From the NCBI RefSeq assembly GCF_001487165.1, contig NZ_LN913006.1:2112096-2176095 (forward strand): DNA of 64,000 nt, in the 5' to 3' direction. Position 1 is the first letter of the stretch. Every line of letters begins with the position of its first letter. Below the pieces are notes generated by a model. The model made no database searches. It was not told the origin of the DNA and was given only the letters and a program-made list of their open reading frames with translations. Source of the stretch: Blautia massiliensis (ex Durand et al. 2017). Lineage in GTDB: Bacteria; Bacillota; Clostridia; Lachnospirales; Lachnospiraceae. Position numbers and translations under genes: made by a program. Below are positions 15,737-24,776 of the stretch, in pieces.

Positions 15737-18700
15737 TTACTCCAGCGGCTCTGCCAGTTTTGCCAGCTCCCCCGCAAACTTCATCAGCTCTTCGATCAGC
15801 CTTCCCTGTGGTGTCAGGATAAATTTCGGCTCATGATCAGCCTTAAACTGCAAACCTCTCCGGTACTGCGCCATAATAGCCGGGATACCTGCGGGATCCA
15901 GCTTGGCCTTTTCATAGAGCGTGATCCGGACATCTTTTCCAAGCTGCTTGATCTCCGTCACATATCCCTGATGGGCAAGAGCCTTCAGTCTTGCAATGGC
16001 AAGAAGATTCAGCACAGCTTTTGTCGGCTCGCCAAAACGGTCGATCAGCTCCTCCAGCATATCGTCATATTCCTGCTGGCTTTCAATACCGGCAATACGC
16101 TTATAAATATCCAGCTTCTGGAACTCGTTGCCGATATAGGAATCCGGGATAAATGCATCAATGTTGAGATCAATGGTCGTCTCAAAATCATCCATAGTCC
16201 GGATTCCCTTTGCCTCCTTGACAGCCTCACTGAGCATCTTACAGTAAAGGTCATAACCAACTGCGTTCATATGCCCATGCTGCTGAGCACCGAGAAGATT
16301 TCCTGCTCCACGAAGCTCCAGATCCTTCATAGCTATCTTAAAACCGCTTCCAAGGTCTGAATACTCCCGCATGGCGCTGAGCCGTTTCTCCGCGGTCTCC
16401 TGGAGCATCTTGTTTTTGGTATACATCAGGAATGCATAAGCAGTCCTGTTGGAACGTCCTACACGCCCACGGAGCTGATAAAGCTGGGAAAGGCCATATC
16501 TGTCCGAATCATGGATGATCATGGTGTTTACGTTGGAAATATCCAGTCCTGTTTCGATAATAGTGGTGGAAACCAGCACATCCACATCTCCGTTGATAAA
16601 ATCATACATTACCTGCTCCAGTTCCCTCTGACTCATCTGTCCATGTGCAAAATCCACTCTGGCCTCCGGCACAAGTCTGGATATCCGAAGGGCTACTTCG
16701 GCAATGTCATTGACTCGATTATACACGTAATACACCTGTCCACCCCGGCGAAGCTCCCTGCGGATGGCTTCCCGAACAGTCTCCTCATCGTACTCCATAA
16801 CGTATGTCTGGATCGGCACACGATCCATCGGCGGCTCTTCCAGAACGCTCATATCACGAATACCGATGAGACTCATATGAAGAGTTCTCGGAATCGGCGT
16901 TGCCGTCAGCGTCAGTACATCCACATCTTTTTTCATCTGCTTGATCTTCTCCTTGTGAGTAACACCAAAGCGCTGCTCCTCATCAATGATCAGAAGTCCA
17001 AGATTTTTAAATTCCACATCTTTTGAAAGAACTCTGTGGGTGCCGATCACAATATCTACCTGCCCCTTTTTGATCCCTTCGATGGTCTTTTTCTGCTGGG
17101 CAGATGTCCGGAAACGGCAGAGAAGCTCCACCTTCACCGGAAATTCTTTCATACGCTGTACAAAGGTATTGTAATGCTGCTGGGCAAGAATGGTAGTAGG
17201 GACCAGATAAACCACCTGCCGGCTTTCCTGTACTGCCTTAAACGCAGCTCTTAAAGCCACCTCCGTCTTTCCGTAACCAACGTCACCACACACAAGACGG
17301 TCCATGATCCTGGTGCTTTCCATATCTCTCTTGGTATCCTCAATGGCTGCCAGCTGATCCTCTGTCTCCTCATAGGGAAACATCTCCTCAAATTCCTTCT
17401 GCCATACGGTATCCGGTCCGCAGACATACCCCTCTTTCTCCTGGCGGACTGCATAAAGCTCAACCAGCTCTTTTGCGATATTTTTTACTGCACCCTTAAC
17501 ACGGCTCTTGGTCTTATTCCACTCCTGACCGCCAAGCTTGTTCAGCTTGGGCGTTTTTGCATTTTCGGAGGATCCTGAATATTTCTGCAAAGCATCCAGC
17601 TGGGTTGCCAGGATATAGAGATTACTGCCGCCCCGGTATTCGATCTTGATGTAATCCTTCACAACACGGTCAACCTCTACCTTTTCGATTCCACGGTAAA
17701 TACCCAGTCCGTGCTTTTCATGAACAACAAGATCACCAACGGAAAGCTCTGCAAAATCCTGGATCCTGTTTCCGCTGTACTTTTTCTTTTTTTTACGCTT
17801 TTTCTGCTCTTTGCCGAAAATATCGGTTTCCGTCATCACTGCAAATTTGATCAGCGGATACTGAAAGCCACGTCTTGCGTAACCATAGACCACCATGATC
17901 TCCCCGGGACTGATGATACGATCCATGTCCTGGCTGTAAAAAGCATTCAGTCCTTCCTCTGAAAGATCCTTTGCCAGACGCTCCGCCCTGGTCCTGGAAC
18001 CGGAGAGCAATGCGATCCGGTATCCCTGACTCTTATACTGAAGGAGATCCTTTACCAGAAGTTCAAAGCTGCTGTTATAAGAATCTACAGACTTCACCGT
18101 AAGATCAAATTCCTCATTGATCTTCCATCCGGAACGTCTGGGAGAAAGTGCAGATACAGCCACACAATTCCGTCTGTTCAGCTTCTTCTGCAGTTCCTGA
18201 AAGCCACATAGCCACTGCTCCGGAAGATTTGCCTCGCCTTTTTCCTCTCTGTGCATACGACTCTGACGGTACTCTTCCTCCACACCCTCGCCGTTTTCTG
18301 CCAGGTGGTTCAGTTCATCCAGAAACACCAGTGTTTTTTCTTCCGGAAAATAATCCAGAAAGGATACCATATCTTCTCCGTCCATCTTTTCTGCGGCCGG
18401 ATAAATCGTAATTTCATCTACATTTTCCAGAGATCTCTGACTTTCCGCATCAAAGCTCCGGATAGAATCCACCTCATCATCCCACAGTTCGATACGCCAG
18501 GGATTATCCTCTGTCAGCGGATAGATATCAATGATTCCTCCACGCACAGAAAACTGCCCCGGAAGCTCTACCTGACCAGTGCGTTCATACCCCAGCTCTA
18601 CCAGCTCTTCCTTCAGCTGATCCAGATCGATCACACTGTCACTTTTAAAATGAAGAAGTCTGCTTCTGATCTTTTCCAGCGGCATCAGGAAATCCATACA

Positions 18701-19063
18701 TCCGTCAATGCTGGTAACAACGGTCACTTCTTCCTGTTCCAGAAGTGCCCGGATCACACGCATCCGCTGCCGGATCAGAAGATTTCCGTGAATATCTGCC
18801 TGAAAAAACAGAAGATCCTTTGCCGGATAAAAATATACATTTTTGTCATAGAAGCGGTAATCCTCATAGATTTCCTTTGCGTTGCGCTCATCATCCGCAA
18901 GGATCAGATGATATGGAAAAAGCCCGGAAAGTCCATACATCAGATGGACCTTCTGGGACTCCATGCATCCGGAAACATTAAGAATTCCGCAGTTTGCGCC
19001 ACAGCGCTTTTTTATTTCCCCAAACTCTGCAAGACCCTGCAGAGGATGCAAAAATGCTTCCAT
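15737..19063 (-). CDS. mfd: Transcription-repair coupling factor Mfd
   Basis: A full-length 1108-residue Mfd. It has the UvrB-like N-terminal module (DLLFFQADIHGN, then the SIDGCMDFLMPLEKI and SVRGGIIDIYPL motifs), the RNA polymerase-interacting domain (GDLVVHEKHGLGIYRG, about residue 460), the RecG-like translocase with Walker A GDVGYGKTEV (near 595), DEEQRFG (near 695), TATPIPRTL and the QLRGRVGRS motif, and the C-terminal TRCF domain. It removes RNA polymerase stalled at DNA damage and recruits UvrA. It starts seven bases after the pth stop, after GAGG, so pth and mfd form one operon, a common Firmicute arrangement. Confidence 0.98.
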   Translation of the reverse strand: MEAFLHPLQGLAEFGEIKKRCGANCGILNVSGCMESQKVHLMYGLSGLFPYHLILADDERNAKEIYEDYRFYDKNVYFYPAKDLLFFQADIHGNLLIRQRMRVIRALLEQEEVTVVTSIDGCMDFLMPLEKIRSRLLHFKSDSVIDLDQLKEELVELGYERTGQVELPGQFSVRGGIIDIYPLTEDNPWRIELWDDEVDSIRSFDAESQRSLENVDEITIYPAAEKMDGEDMVSFLDYFPEEKTLVFLDELNHLAENGEGVEEEYRQSRMHREEKGEANLPEQWLCGFQELQKKLNRRNCVAVSALSPRRSGWKINEEFDLTVKSVDSYNSSFELLVKDLLQYKSQGYRIALLSGSRTRAERLAKDLSEEGLNAFYSQDMDRIISPGEIMVVYGYARRGFQYPLIKFAVMTETDIFGKEQKKRKKKKKYSGNRIQDFAELSVGDLVVHEKHGLGIYRGIEKVEVDRVVKDYIKIEYRGGSNLYILATQLDALQKYSGSSENAKTPKLNKLGGQEWNKTKSRVKGAVKNIAKELVELYAVRQEKEGYVCGPDTVWQKEFEEMFPYEETEDQLAAIEDTKRDMESTRIMDRLVCGDVGYGKTEVALRAAFKAVQESRQVVYLVPTTILAQQHYNTFVQRMKEFPVKVELLCRFRTSAQQKKTIEGIKKGQVDIVIGTHRVLSKDVEFKNLGLLIIDEEQRFGVTHKEKIKQMKKDVDVLTLTATPIPRTLHMSLIGIRDMSVLEEPPMDRVPIQTYVMEYDEETVREAIRRELRRGGQVYYVYNRVNDIAEVALRISRLVPEARVDFAHGQMSQRELEQVMYDFINGDVDVLVSTTIIETGLDISNVNTMIIHDSDRYGLSQLYQLRGRVGRSNRTAYAFLMYTKNKMLQETAEKRLSAMREYSDLGSGFKIAMKDLELRGAGNLLGAQQHGHMNAVGYDLYCKMLSEAVKEAKGIRTMDDFETTIDLNIDAFIPDSYIGNEFQKLDIYKRIAGIESQQEYDDMLEELIDRFGEPTKAVLNLLAIARLKALAHQGYVTEIKQLGKDVRITLYEKAKLDPAGIPAIMAQYRRGLQFKADHEPKFILTPQGRLIEELMKFAGELAKLAEPLE

Positions 19064-19070
19064 ACAAACC

Positions 19071-19649
19071 TCAATTCTTAGGCTTTTTCCTGTTATATTT
19101 ATTCATCGCCGCATCTACGCCCTCGGACAGGATCATCTCCACAGCCTCTGCCGCATCATTGATCCCTTCATCCACAAGCTTGCGATCACTGTCCGAAAAA
19201 TGACCCAGCACAAAATCTGCCAGATCCCAGTCTTTCGGTTTTGCACCGACACCAACACGGATGCGGATAAATTTTTCAGTTCCAAGGCGGCGGATGATAT
19301 CCTTGATCCCGTTATGTCCGCCTGCACTGCCTTTTTTGCGGATACGAAGCTGCCCAGGCTCCAGATCGATATCATCGTAGATCACGATCAGCTCTGTCTC
19401 CGGATCGATCTTGAAATAGCCGGACATCTCCTGGATCGGACCGCCGCTTAAATTCATATAGGAAAGCGGTTTCATCAGAATAGCTTTTTCACCGCCGATG
19501 ATACCTTTTCCATACATGGCATTAAATTTTACGCCACCCTGCGGGATATTATGCTTCTCCACAAGACAGTCAACGGTGTCAAAGCCCATGTTGTGGCGTG
19601 TAGCCTCATACTGCTTTCCCGGATTTCCCAAACCTGCAATTAAATACAT
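19071..19649 (-). CDS. pth: Peptidyl-tRNA hydrolase
   Basis: A 192-residue Pth, the normal length. The signature GLGNPGKQYEATRHNMGF (residues 6-23) includes the catalytic His20 and the substrate-binding Asn10. Further family motifs are PLSYMNLSGGP and DDIDLEPGQLRIRKKGSAGG, with the nearby GHNGIK. It releases amino acids or peptides from prematurely dropped peptidyl-tRNA. It is the first gene of a pth-mfd operon. Confidence 0.97.
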   Translation of the reverse strand: MYLIAGLGNPGKQYEATRHNMGFDTVDCLVEKHNIPQGGVKFNAMYGKGIIGGEKAILMKPLSYMNLSGGPIQEMSGYFKIDPETELIVIYDDIDLEPGQLRIRKKGSAGGHNGIKDIIRRLGTEKFIRIRVGVGAKPKDWDLADFVLGHFSDSDRKLVDEGINDAAEAVEMILSEGVDAAMNKYNRKKPKN

Positions 19650-19728
19650 AAAAACTCCTCAGCTGTAATTTACCTGGTTCAACGCCAGGCCCTCTTATGC
19701 CTTAAGGCATACAAATGCTCTGATCGTA

Positions 19729-20679
19729 TCAGTTGAAATATACCATCTCATCAGCAAGTGGCTCACAAACTTCTACATGCTCTGCGTAAAGTACGATTCC
19801 CTCTCCCTGATATTCCATTCTCTTCTCAAACGCAACCTTCGCAGTAACATCCACCCACTGGCCTTCTGCGATCTTCGGAGCAAAAGCGCTCTTGCAGATG
19901 TAACCAAGGAATGTGGTATCATCTGCACAGCATGTCATGGCTGTTCTTCCGGGAACAAAGAATTTGCTTCCCATTCCACGCGGCTTCAGGGCACGTGCTT
20001 TAAAGTGAACGGTTTTTCCGACATAGCGGTCCGGATGATCCATGGAATCCACAAACCAGATACCATAATCCTCCGGAAGGATATCGATCACCGGCGCATC
20101 AATATCAAATGGCATCTCATCCTCAAAAAGATCACCAAGCTCGCCCTCTTCATCCTCAAAGATGATCTCCGCACGCTGGTTCACCACCTTGATGCTTCTT
20201 CTGTAAGAAGGAAGCGGATCGTTCTCCTGGCAGCGGTTAAAGATAACCATATCCGCATTGCGGACCATGTCCATAAAAAGGGACTTCATATTCGCCATAT
20301 AGACCTGGAATGTGCTTGCATCCACACAGGTGATATGCTGCTCCACGCCCCAGCCTTCCGGTTTTTCCATTTCTTCGAATTTACTTACCAGCCACATGCC
20401 ATTATACTCAATGATCACCCGCTCCGGCTGATGCAGGATCTCCATTGCCGCAAGTCGTTCCGGTGTAAGCTCTTCCTCACTGTCAATGCTCTCCACAACG
20501 GTATTGCACTGTTTCAGTGCTTCCTCATCATATTCTTCCTCACCCTCTTCACAAAGGATCAGCAGTGTTTTTCCATCGATCTGAAAGTAATCCTGCTGCA
20601 GGGTAAAGCTCAGGAAAGAGGTCTTGCCGCTTTCCAGAAAACCTGTGATCAGATAAACGGGTACTCTGGTCTCTTCCAT
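19729..20679 (-). CDS. CobW-like GTPase fused to a DUF1980/YcgQ-like domain
   Basis: A 316-residue protein. Residues 1-180 are a COG0523 G domain with P-loop GFLESGKTSF and the base-recognition region near VIFNRCQ, but the CxCC metal motif of canonical members is missing. Residues about 205-316 resemble the TIGR03943/DUF1980 domain (RALKPRGMGSKFFVPGRTAM followed by TCC and GYICKS). In many Firmicutes that domain is a separate protein paired with a permease; here it is joined to the GTPase. A role in zinc or other metal delivery is likely but inferred. It is downstream of another CobW gene on the same strand, 122 bases away, with a palindrome just before its ribosome site. Confidence 0.75.
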   Translation of the reverse strand: MEETRVPVYLITGFLESGKTSFLSFTLQQDYFQIDGKTLLILCEEGEEEYDEEALKQCNTVVESIDSEEELTPERLAAMEILHQPERVIIEYNGMWLVSKFEEMEKPEGWGVEQHITCVDASTFQVYMANMKSLFMDMVRNADMVIFNRCQENDPLPSYRRSIKVVNQRAEIIFEDEEGELGDLFEDEMPFDIDAPVIDILPEDYGIWFVDSMDHPDRYVGKTVHFKARALKPRGMGSKFFVPGRTAMTCCADDTTFLGYICKSAFAPKIAEGQWVDVTAKVAFEKRMEYQGEGIVLYAEHVEVCEPLADEMVYFN

Positions 20680-20693
20680 AAATCCATCCCATC

Positions 20694-20723
20694 AGATACT
20701 GTACGATTTAATGTACAGTATCT
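20694..20723. promoter_or_regulatory. Perfect 11-bp inverted repeat upstream of the CobW-DUF1980 gene
   Basis: AGATACTGTAC (20694-20704) and GTACAGTATCT (20713-20723) are separated by GATTTAAT. It lies 14 bases above the start codon and could be an operator or a leader hairpin. The minus strand contains AAATCGTA, which equals one half of a Bacillus Zur box; the other half is absent. Confidence 0.45.
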
Positions 20724-20801
20724 GTTTCCTTTCTGTAACAATCTATATCTGTATTCCGCTTTGGCTTTGCGTCAAAACGGACATTTATTTTATCATATGC
20801 T

Positions 20802-21941
20802 TTATGCGATCCCGAAAAGCTCCTCCAGTGCATGCTCGTCAAGCTTAGAACCGATCACGCACAGACGGCCTGTATATTCCGGTGCACCCTCACGGATCTC
20901 AGTTTCTTCCGGAACCATATCAAAATAGATCCATGTTCCGTCTTCTGCCGGAAGCATTCCCTTTGCACGGAGGATGATACCGTATTTATCAGACTCGGAA
21001 AGTGCCTCAAGGATCTTCTCAAGTCCCTCACGTGTATATTTTTTAATAGTCTCACGGCCCCAGCTTGTGAAGACCTCATCTGCATGATGATGGTGGTGGT
21101 CATGTCCACAGCCACACTCTCCGTCGTGGTGATGGTGATGCTCATGCTCTTCATGATCATGGCCGCAGCCGCACTCTCCGTCGTGGTGATGGTGATGCTC
21201 ATGCTCTTCATGATCATGGCCACAGCCGCACTCTCCGTCATGGTGATGATGCTCATGCTCTTCATGATCATGGCCACAGCCGCACTCTCCGTCGTGGTGA
21301 TGGTGATGCTCATGCTCCTCCTCAAGCATCTCCTGCTCCAGGGATACCGGATGCTCCATAACCTCTACCAGCTTCTTACCGTCAAGATTCTCGATCGGAG
21401 TTGTAATGATAGCAGCATCCTTATTCAGGCTGCGGAGAAGCTCCAGGGACTCCTGAACTTTCTTCTCAGTTGCGATATCTGTACGGCTCATGATGATGGC
21501 GCCTGCATACTGGATCTGATTGTCAAAGAACTCACCGAAGTTCTTCATGTACATCTTGCATTTCTTGGCATCAACAACAGTTGTATAGCTGTTCAGTTTG
21601 ATGTCAACCTCATCCTGAACACCCTGTACAGCTTTGATAACGTCAGAAAGTTTACCAACTCCGGATGGCTCGATGAGGATTCTGTCCGGGTTGTATTTGG
21701 TAACAACTTCTTTCAGGGAAGTACCGAAATCTCCAACCAGTGAGCAGCAGATACATCCGGAATTCATCTCACGGATCTGGATTCCGGCCTCTTTCAGGAA
21801 ACCACCGTCAATACCGATCTCACCAAACTCGTTCTCGATCAGTACGACCTGCTCACCCTGAAATCCGTCTTTCAGAAGTTTTTTGATCAGAGTTGTTTTT
21901 CCGGCACCAAGGAAACCGGAGATAATATCAATTTTTACCAT
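20802..21941 (-). CDS. CobW-family (COG0523) metallochaperone GTPase with His/Cys-rich repeats
   Basis: The start at 21941 follows AAAAGGAG; 41 in-frame upstream codons lack a ribosome site. The 379-residue protein has the G domain with P-loop GFLGAGKTT (residues 8-16), the metal-binding CxCC motif in NSGCICCSLVG (about 64-74), the EPSG switch, and a CobW C-terminal domain (TSWGRETIKKYTREGLEK and after). Between them is an insert of four units, each about 19 residues with HEHHHHH and DGECGCGHDH. Each unit offers five or more His and two Cys, a clear metal buffer. Such proteins move zinc (or nickel, cobalt) to client enzymes during scarcity. A promoter with an overlapping inverted repeat lies upstream. 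Confidence 0.9.
   Translation of the reverse strand: MVKIDIISGFLGAGKTTLIKKLLKDGFQGEQVVLIENEFGEIGIDGGFLKEAGIQIREMNSGCICCSLVGDFGTSLKEVVTKYNPDRILIEPSGVGKLSDVIKAVQGVQDEVDIKLNSYTTVVDAKKCKMYMKNFGEFFDNQIQYAGAIIMSRTDIATEKKVQESLELLRSLNKDAAIITTPIENLDGKKLVEVMEHPVSLEQEMLEEEHEHHHHHDGECGCGHDHEEHEHHHHDGECGCGHDHEEHEHHHHHDGECGCGHDHEEHEHHHHHDGECGCGHDHHHHHADEVFTSWGRETIKKYTREGLEKILEALSESDKYGIILRAKGMLPAEDGTWIYFDMVPEETEIREGAPEYTGRLCVIGSKLDEHALEELFGIA
21084..21325 (-). repeat. Tandem repeat of 57-60 bp encoding the His/Cys metal-binding units
   Basis: Four in-frame copies encode HEHHHH(H)DGECGCGHDHEE; one copy is a codon shorter. The copies are nearly identical at the base level, indicating recent expansion. Confidence 0.85.
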
Positions 21942-22054
21942 TTTGTATACACTCCTTTTAACGTAGTTTGACCAGGAAGTGTTTATACCCCCTGGTTGTA
22001 TCCTGTTATGATCATGATGGAAGAGAAAAATTCTTGTTTCTCTCTCTGTTATCA

Positions 22055-22095
22055 TTATATCCATTTTGTAAAACAGACATTCGTGTTCTGTTTTG
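22055..22095 (-). promoter_or_regulatory. Promoter and inverted repeat upstream of the His-rich CobW gene
   Basis: TATAAT on the minus strand (22060-22055) has an inverted repeat at its -35 position: AAAACAGA (22071-22078) and TCTGTTTT (22088-22095), nine bases apart. The position suits a repressor operator. The regulator is unknown. Confidence 0.5.
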
Positions 22096-22110
22096 CATCC
22101 AGATTAAGAC

Positions 22111-22137
22111 AGGGATGTGAAAAGCTCACATCCCTGA
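22111..22137 (-). terminator. Terminator-like hairpin after the 77-residue gene
   Basis: CAGGGATGTGA (22111-22121) pairs with TCACATCCCTG (22127-22137). On the minus strand it is followed by only a weak T run. Confidence 0.65.
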
Positions 22138-22152
22138 AAATCGTTCCTCTTA

Positions 22153-22386
22153 TCAGCCGTTGATCATAAAGTTCATAAGCTTGTCGATATCCTCTTTCTC
22201 TGCTGCAACGATCTCAAGCTCCGGGATCTCACCAGCGGAAAAGATGTTTGCAAGAGATACATACTGGGAAAGCTTGGATTTCAGGTTCAGTCTGTCTCCC
22301 TCTCCTGTTACAAGCTCTACTCTTCCTTTACAGCTGTCAATTACCTCAAAAAATTTATCAATATCTGTAATATGTGTTACTTTCAT
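22153..22386 (-). CDS. Small conserved protein of unknown function in the CobW cluster
   Basis: A 77-residue acidic protein. The start at 22386 follows AAAGGAG; an open frame upstream of it lacks a site. Visible pattern: KVTHITDIDKFFEVIDSCKG, then VELVTGEGDRLNLKSKLSQY and a Glu/Ile-rich end. It has no membrane segment and no cysteine-rich motif apart from one Cys. I do not recognise a named family. It is the third gene of a unit (CobW GTPase, 371-residue protein, this protein) and ends at a hairpin. Confidence 0.75.
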   Translation of the reverse strand: MKVTHITDIDKFFEVIDSCKGRVELVTGEGDRLNLKSKLSQYVSLANIFSAGEIPELEIVAAEKEDIDKLMNFMING

Positions 22387-22522
22387 TTTAAAAATCTCCT
22401 TTCTTATTAAAGGGCTGTTCTTAACTCTTTCCGTTAGATTATACCCCAGTGTTTTTAAAAAAGCAATCCCCGCCGGGCAAAAACACTTCACAGATATTCT
22501 CTACGGATCTATATATATTTCG

Positions 22523-23635
22523 TCATATTTCTTCAATTTCAACGGTACAGTCTTTTCTTCCTTTGTTCCATTTCATGAGATAAACCTTAAATCCCAGAGA
22601 ATCTCTGGCAATGGTAAACGGTTCTTCCCTGAGTACTTCGGATCCCATACCCTGCTCGTTCAGCTCTGCCTGCTTTGTCCTGGCTTTTTCTGTAAGAACT
22701 CTAAGTTCTTCATCGGCTTCTTTTCCAAAAGAACGATTCCCATATCCGGATGAAGCTTCCCGCAGCTTTTCAGAAAGGCACATCGTTACCTGGATGTGTT
22801 TTGTACGGTGAAGCATTCCTGCCAGTTTCCGTGCTACCCATTTAAACCGAAGTTTCCGGTAAATTTCAAGCCACCTGACAAAGGTACGGTCTCCTGCCTG
22901 CCTTGCGATCTCTCCCATTACCTCAAATGCCTTTTCCGAGGGAATCCACGGATTTTCCCTGGGAACAATATACTTTTCCGGAACAGCCGGATAACAGCAG
23001 TAATTCAATGGCGGAAATTCCACCAGTGCAGAAAGCTTCTCCTCCAGAGCGTTGCAGCTGTCCCCGCCTATATAATCATATTTATCGCGGAGAATCGCCA
23101 GGCGATATTCCAGCTGCCGTAAATATTCATACCCTTCTACCCAGAAATGACCGATCCGGCTGTAATCGTAGAGATATTTTTCCAGAGACAGGGTTTCAAA
23201 AAACAAAGTCACCACCGAATCATCCTGATGGACCACAAGGATGTATTCTCTGCCCTGCCGGCTTAAATCCGCCAGGATCTCGCCCTCGTAATCCGGTTTG
23301 TATACACCTGTCATACGGGCATTTCCAAAAACAAGAAAGCTTTCTACCGCATCATTCATAAGATACACAAGACGGATTTCGCCGTTTTTTACATAAGAAT
23401 CCACTCTGTACATATTGTCATCGGACTTTTCCGCAATTGCTTCCGAAAAAGCACTTTCTGAAGCTGCTTTCTGATCCTGCGGATCTTTCTCATCATTCAC
23501 TGCCACCAGTTCAAACTGATCTTCTCCAAGCAGCTCTGCAAGCTTCTGAAAGGTATCTGGAAGCTCTTCAAAGGCCTTCTCTGAGACATATCTCTTCGGT
23601 GCTGTTTTTCCTGCAGTATTATTTCCAGTATCCAT
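22523..23635 (-). CDS. Uncharacterised cytosolic protein between CobW genes (possibly DUF3878)
   Basis: A 370-residue soluble protein with no signal peptide or membrane segment. Its middle part has WVEGYEYLRQLEYRLAILRD and YIGGDSCNALEEKLSALVEF stretches, and a basic region near residue 270 (YRKLRFKWVARKLAGMLHRT). It may belong to the clostridial family DUF3878, but I am not sure of that. The ATG at 23635 lies inside the end of the upstream CobW gene (17-base overlap) after GAGG, which points to translational coupling and a joint role, perhaps as a client or partner of that GTPase. Confidence 0.65.
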   Translation of the reverse strand: MDTGNNTAGKTAPKRYVSEKAFEELPDTFQKLAELLGEDQFELVAVNDEKDPQDQKAASESAFSEAIAEKSDDNMYRVDSYVKNGEIRLVYLMNDAVESFLVFGNARMTGVYKPDYEGEILADLSRQGREYILVVHQDDSVVTLFFETLSLEKYLYDYSRIGHFWVEGYEYLRQLEYRLAILRDKYDYIGGDSCNALEEKLSALVEFPPLNYCCYPAVPEKYIVPRENPWIPSEKAFEVMGEIARQAGDRTFVRWLEIYRKLRFKWVARKLAGMLHRTKHIQVTMCLSEKLREASSGYGNRSFGKEADEELRVLTEKARTKQAELNEQGMGSEVLREEPFTIARDSLGFKVYLMKWNKGRKDCTVEIEEI

Positions 23636-24551
23636 CAATTACCTCTTTATTCAGTTTCTCCCCAATAACGATCATGATCTCCTGTCCCAGCTTCGTTGGC
23701 CGAATGCAGATCTCATGGCGGGTAGCATTCAGCTCCAGCCACTGTCCATCTTCTTTTCTGAGAAAACCTTTTACGCGAAAAACATCTCCGCAGGATGGAT
23801 CATTCAGGATCCTTTCTGCAGTTTCATGAAGTTCCTCCTCGCTTTTATGAACGTTCATAAAAAACAGAGAATCAAATCCGCCGCCTTCCGCATAGGATTC
23901 CTTCACGTAATCCTCTGCCACATACCCGCAATCCAGGATCTTTTCCAGGTCTGTGTCTGTGAGATCATCCCAGTTTCCGGTGAGAATCTCGCTGTCCAGA
24001 CGGCGCTTACACTGGATCTGACCAAGTGCACGGTTGAGATGTTCCTTTGTGCTGTGGATCTCTTCCTCTGTAGCTTTCTGACTCCTGCTCAGAAGTACGC
24101 AACCTGCATCTGCCACCTCAGAAGCCAGCAGATAATCCGCTTCCGCAGAAAAATCCTCCGCAAGCTTGGCATCCACAATAGCGATCACATTTCCGATCTC
24201 ATACCACTTATCCAGTGGTTCCTCATGGAGGGCGTCAAAGAACTCATCCACATCAAAGATTCCGGATGGTTCTACGATGACACGGTCGTAACCGCACATT
24301 CCCATGGCGATCAGCTTTGTCTTAAATCGCCGTCTGTGACAGTCCGCATCACAGCCCCCGGAAACCATCTCCAGCTCACAGTTGTCTCCCATCAGATCCT
24401 GAAGCAGCATCATATCCACATTCACTGCCCCGAAATCATTTTCCAGGATCCCGATGTTCATGCCTTTTTTCAGAAGATAGGAGGCATATTTTTTTATAAA
24501 TGTTGTCTTTCCGGATCCGAGAAATCCGGTTATCAGATCGATCTTTATCAT
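23619..24551 (-). CDS. CobW-family GTP-binding protein with altered metal motif
   Basis: A 310-residue COG0523 GTPase. The P-loop GFLGSGKTTFIKKYA (residues 8-22) and the EPSG switch (VIVEPSGIFDVDEFF, about 92-106) are intact. Where canonical members have CxCC, this one has SGGCDADCHRRRF, so two cysteines are four residues apart, which should change metal preference or handling. The C-terminal CobW domain follows (DVFRVKGFLRKEDGQWLELN). It is the first gene of a three-gene unit. A dyad with arms CCGGAGCATA and TATGTTCCGG lies in its leader. It is the third COG0523 protein within 5 kb. Confidence 0.88.
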   Translation of the reverse strand: MIKIDLITGFLGSGKTTFIKKYASYLLKKGMNIGILENDFGAVNVDMMLLQDLMGDNCELEMVSGGCDADCHRRRFKTKLIAMGMCGYDRVIVEPSGIFDVDEFFDALHEEPLDKWYEIGNVIAIVDAKLAEDFSAEADYLLASEVADAGCVLLSRSQKATEEEIHSTKEHLNRALGQIQCKRRLDSEILTGNWDDLTDTDLEKILDCGYVAEDYVKESYAEGGGFDSLFFMNVHKSEEELHETAERILNDPSCGDVFRVKGFLRKEDGQWLELNATRHEICIRPTKLGQEIMIVIGEKLNKEVIDGYWK

Positions 24552-24577
24552 ATTTCTTCCTTTACTTTATCAACTCT

Positions 24578-24628
24578 CCGGAGCATACAGTAAAATAAAT
24601 GCGAATATATGCTTTACTTATGTTCCGG
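24578..24628. promoter_or_regulatory. Dyad upstream of the third CobW gene
   Basis: CCGGAGCATA (24578-24587) and TATGTTCCGG (24619-24628) plus inner matches GTAAA/TTTAC form a long imperfect stem. It is a leader hairpin or operator. Confidence 0.4.
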
Positions 24629-24694
24629 TCATATTTCAATAATCTCCTGCCCGACAAATGCCGGACTGCTATCAGTATATAATCTTTTTTCCGC

Positions 24695-24740
24695 AAAGAA
24701 AAGAGGCGGTCCTGAAAAATCCTCTCAGAACTGCCTCTTT
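24695..24740 (-). terminator. Terminator of the TRAP transporter operon
   Basis: AAAGAGGCGGT (24699-24710) pairs with AACTGCCTCTTT (24729-24740); the minus strand continues TTTTCTTT. Confidence 0.8.
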
Positions 24741-24776
24741 CCGGCTATTTTATCTTTTTATAAACATATATGAAGA

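Noticed and set aside
20832..21743. 303-codon frame opposite the His-rich CobW gene
   Set aside because: Its Met/Val repeats are the complement of the His-rich repeats; no independent support.
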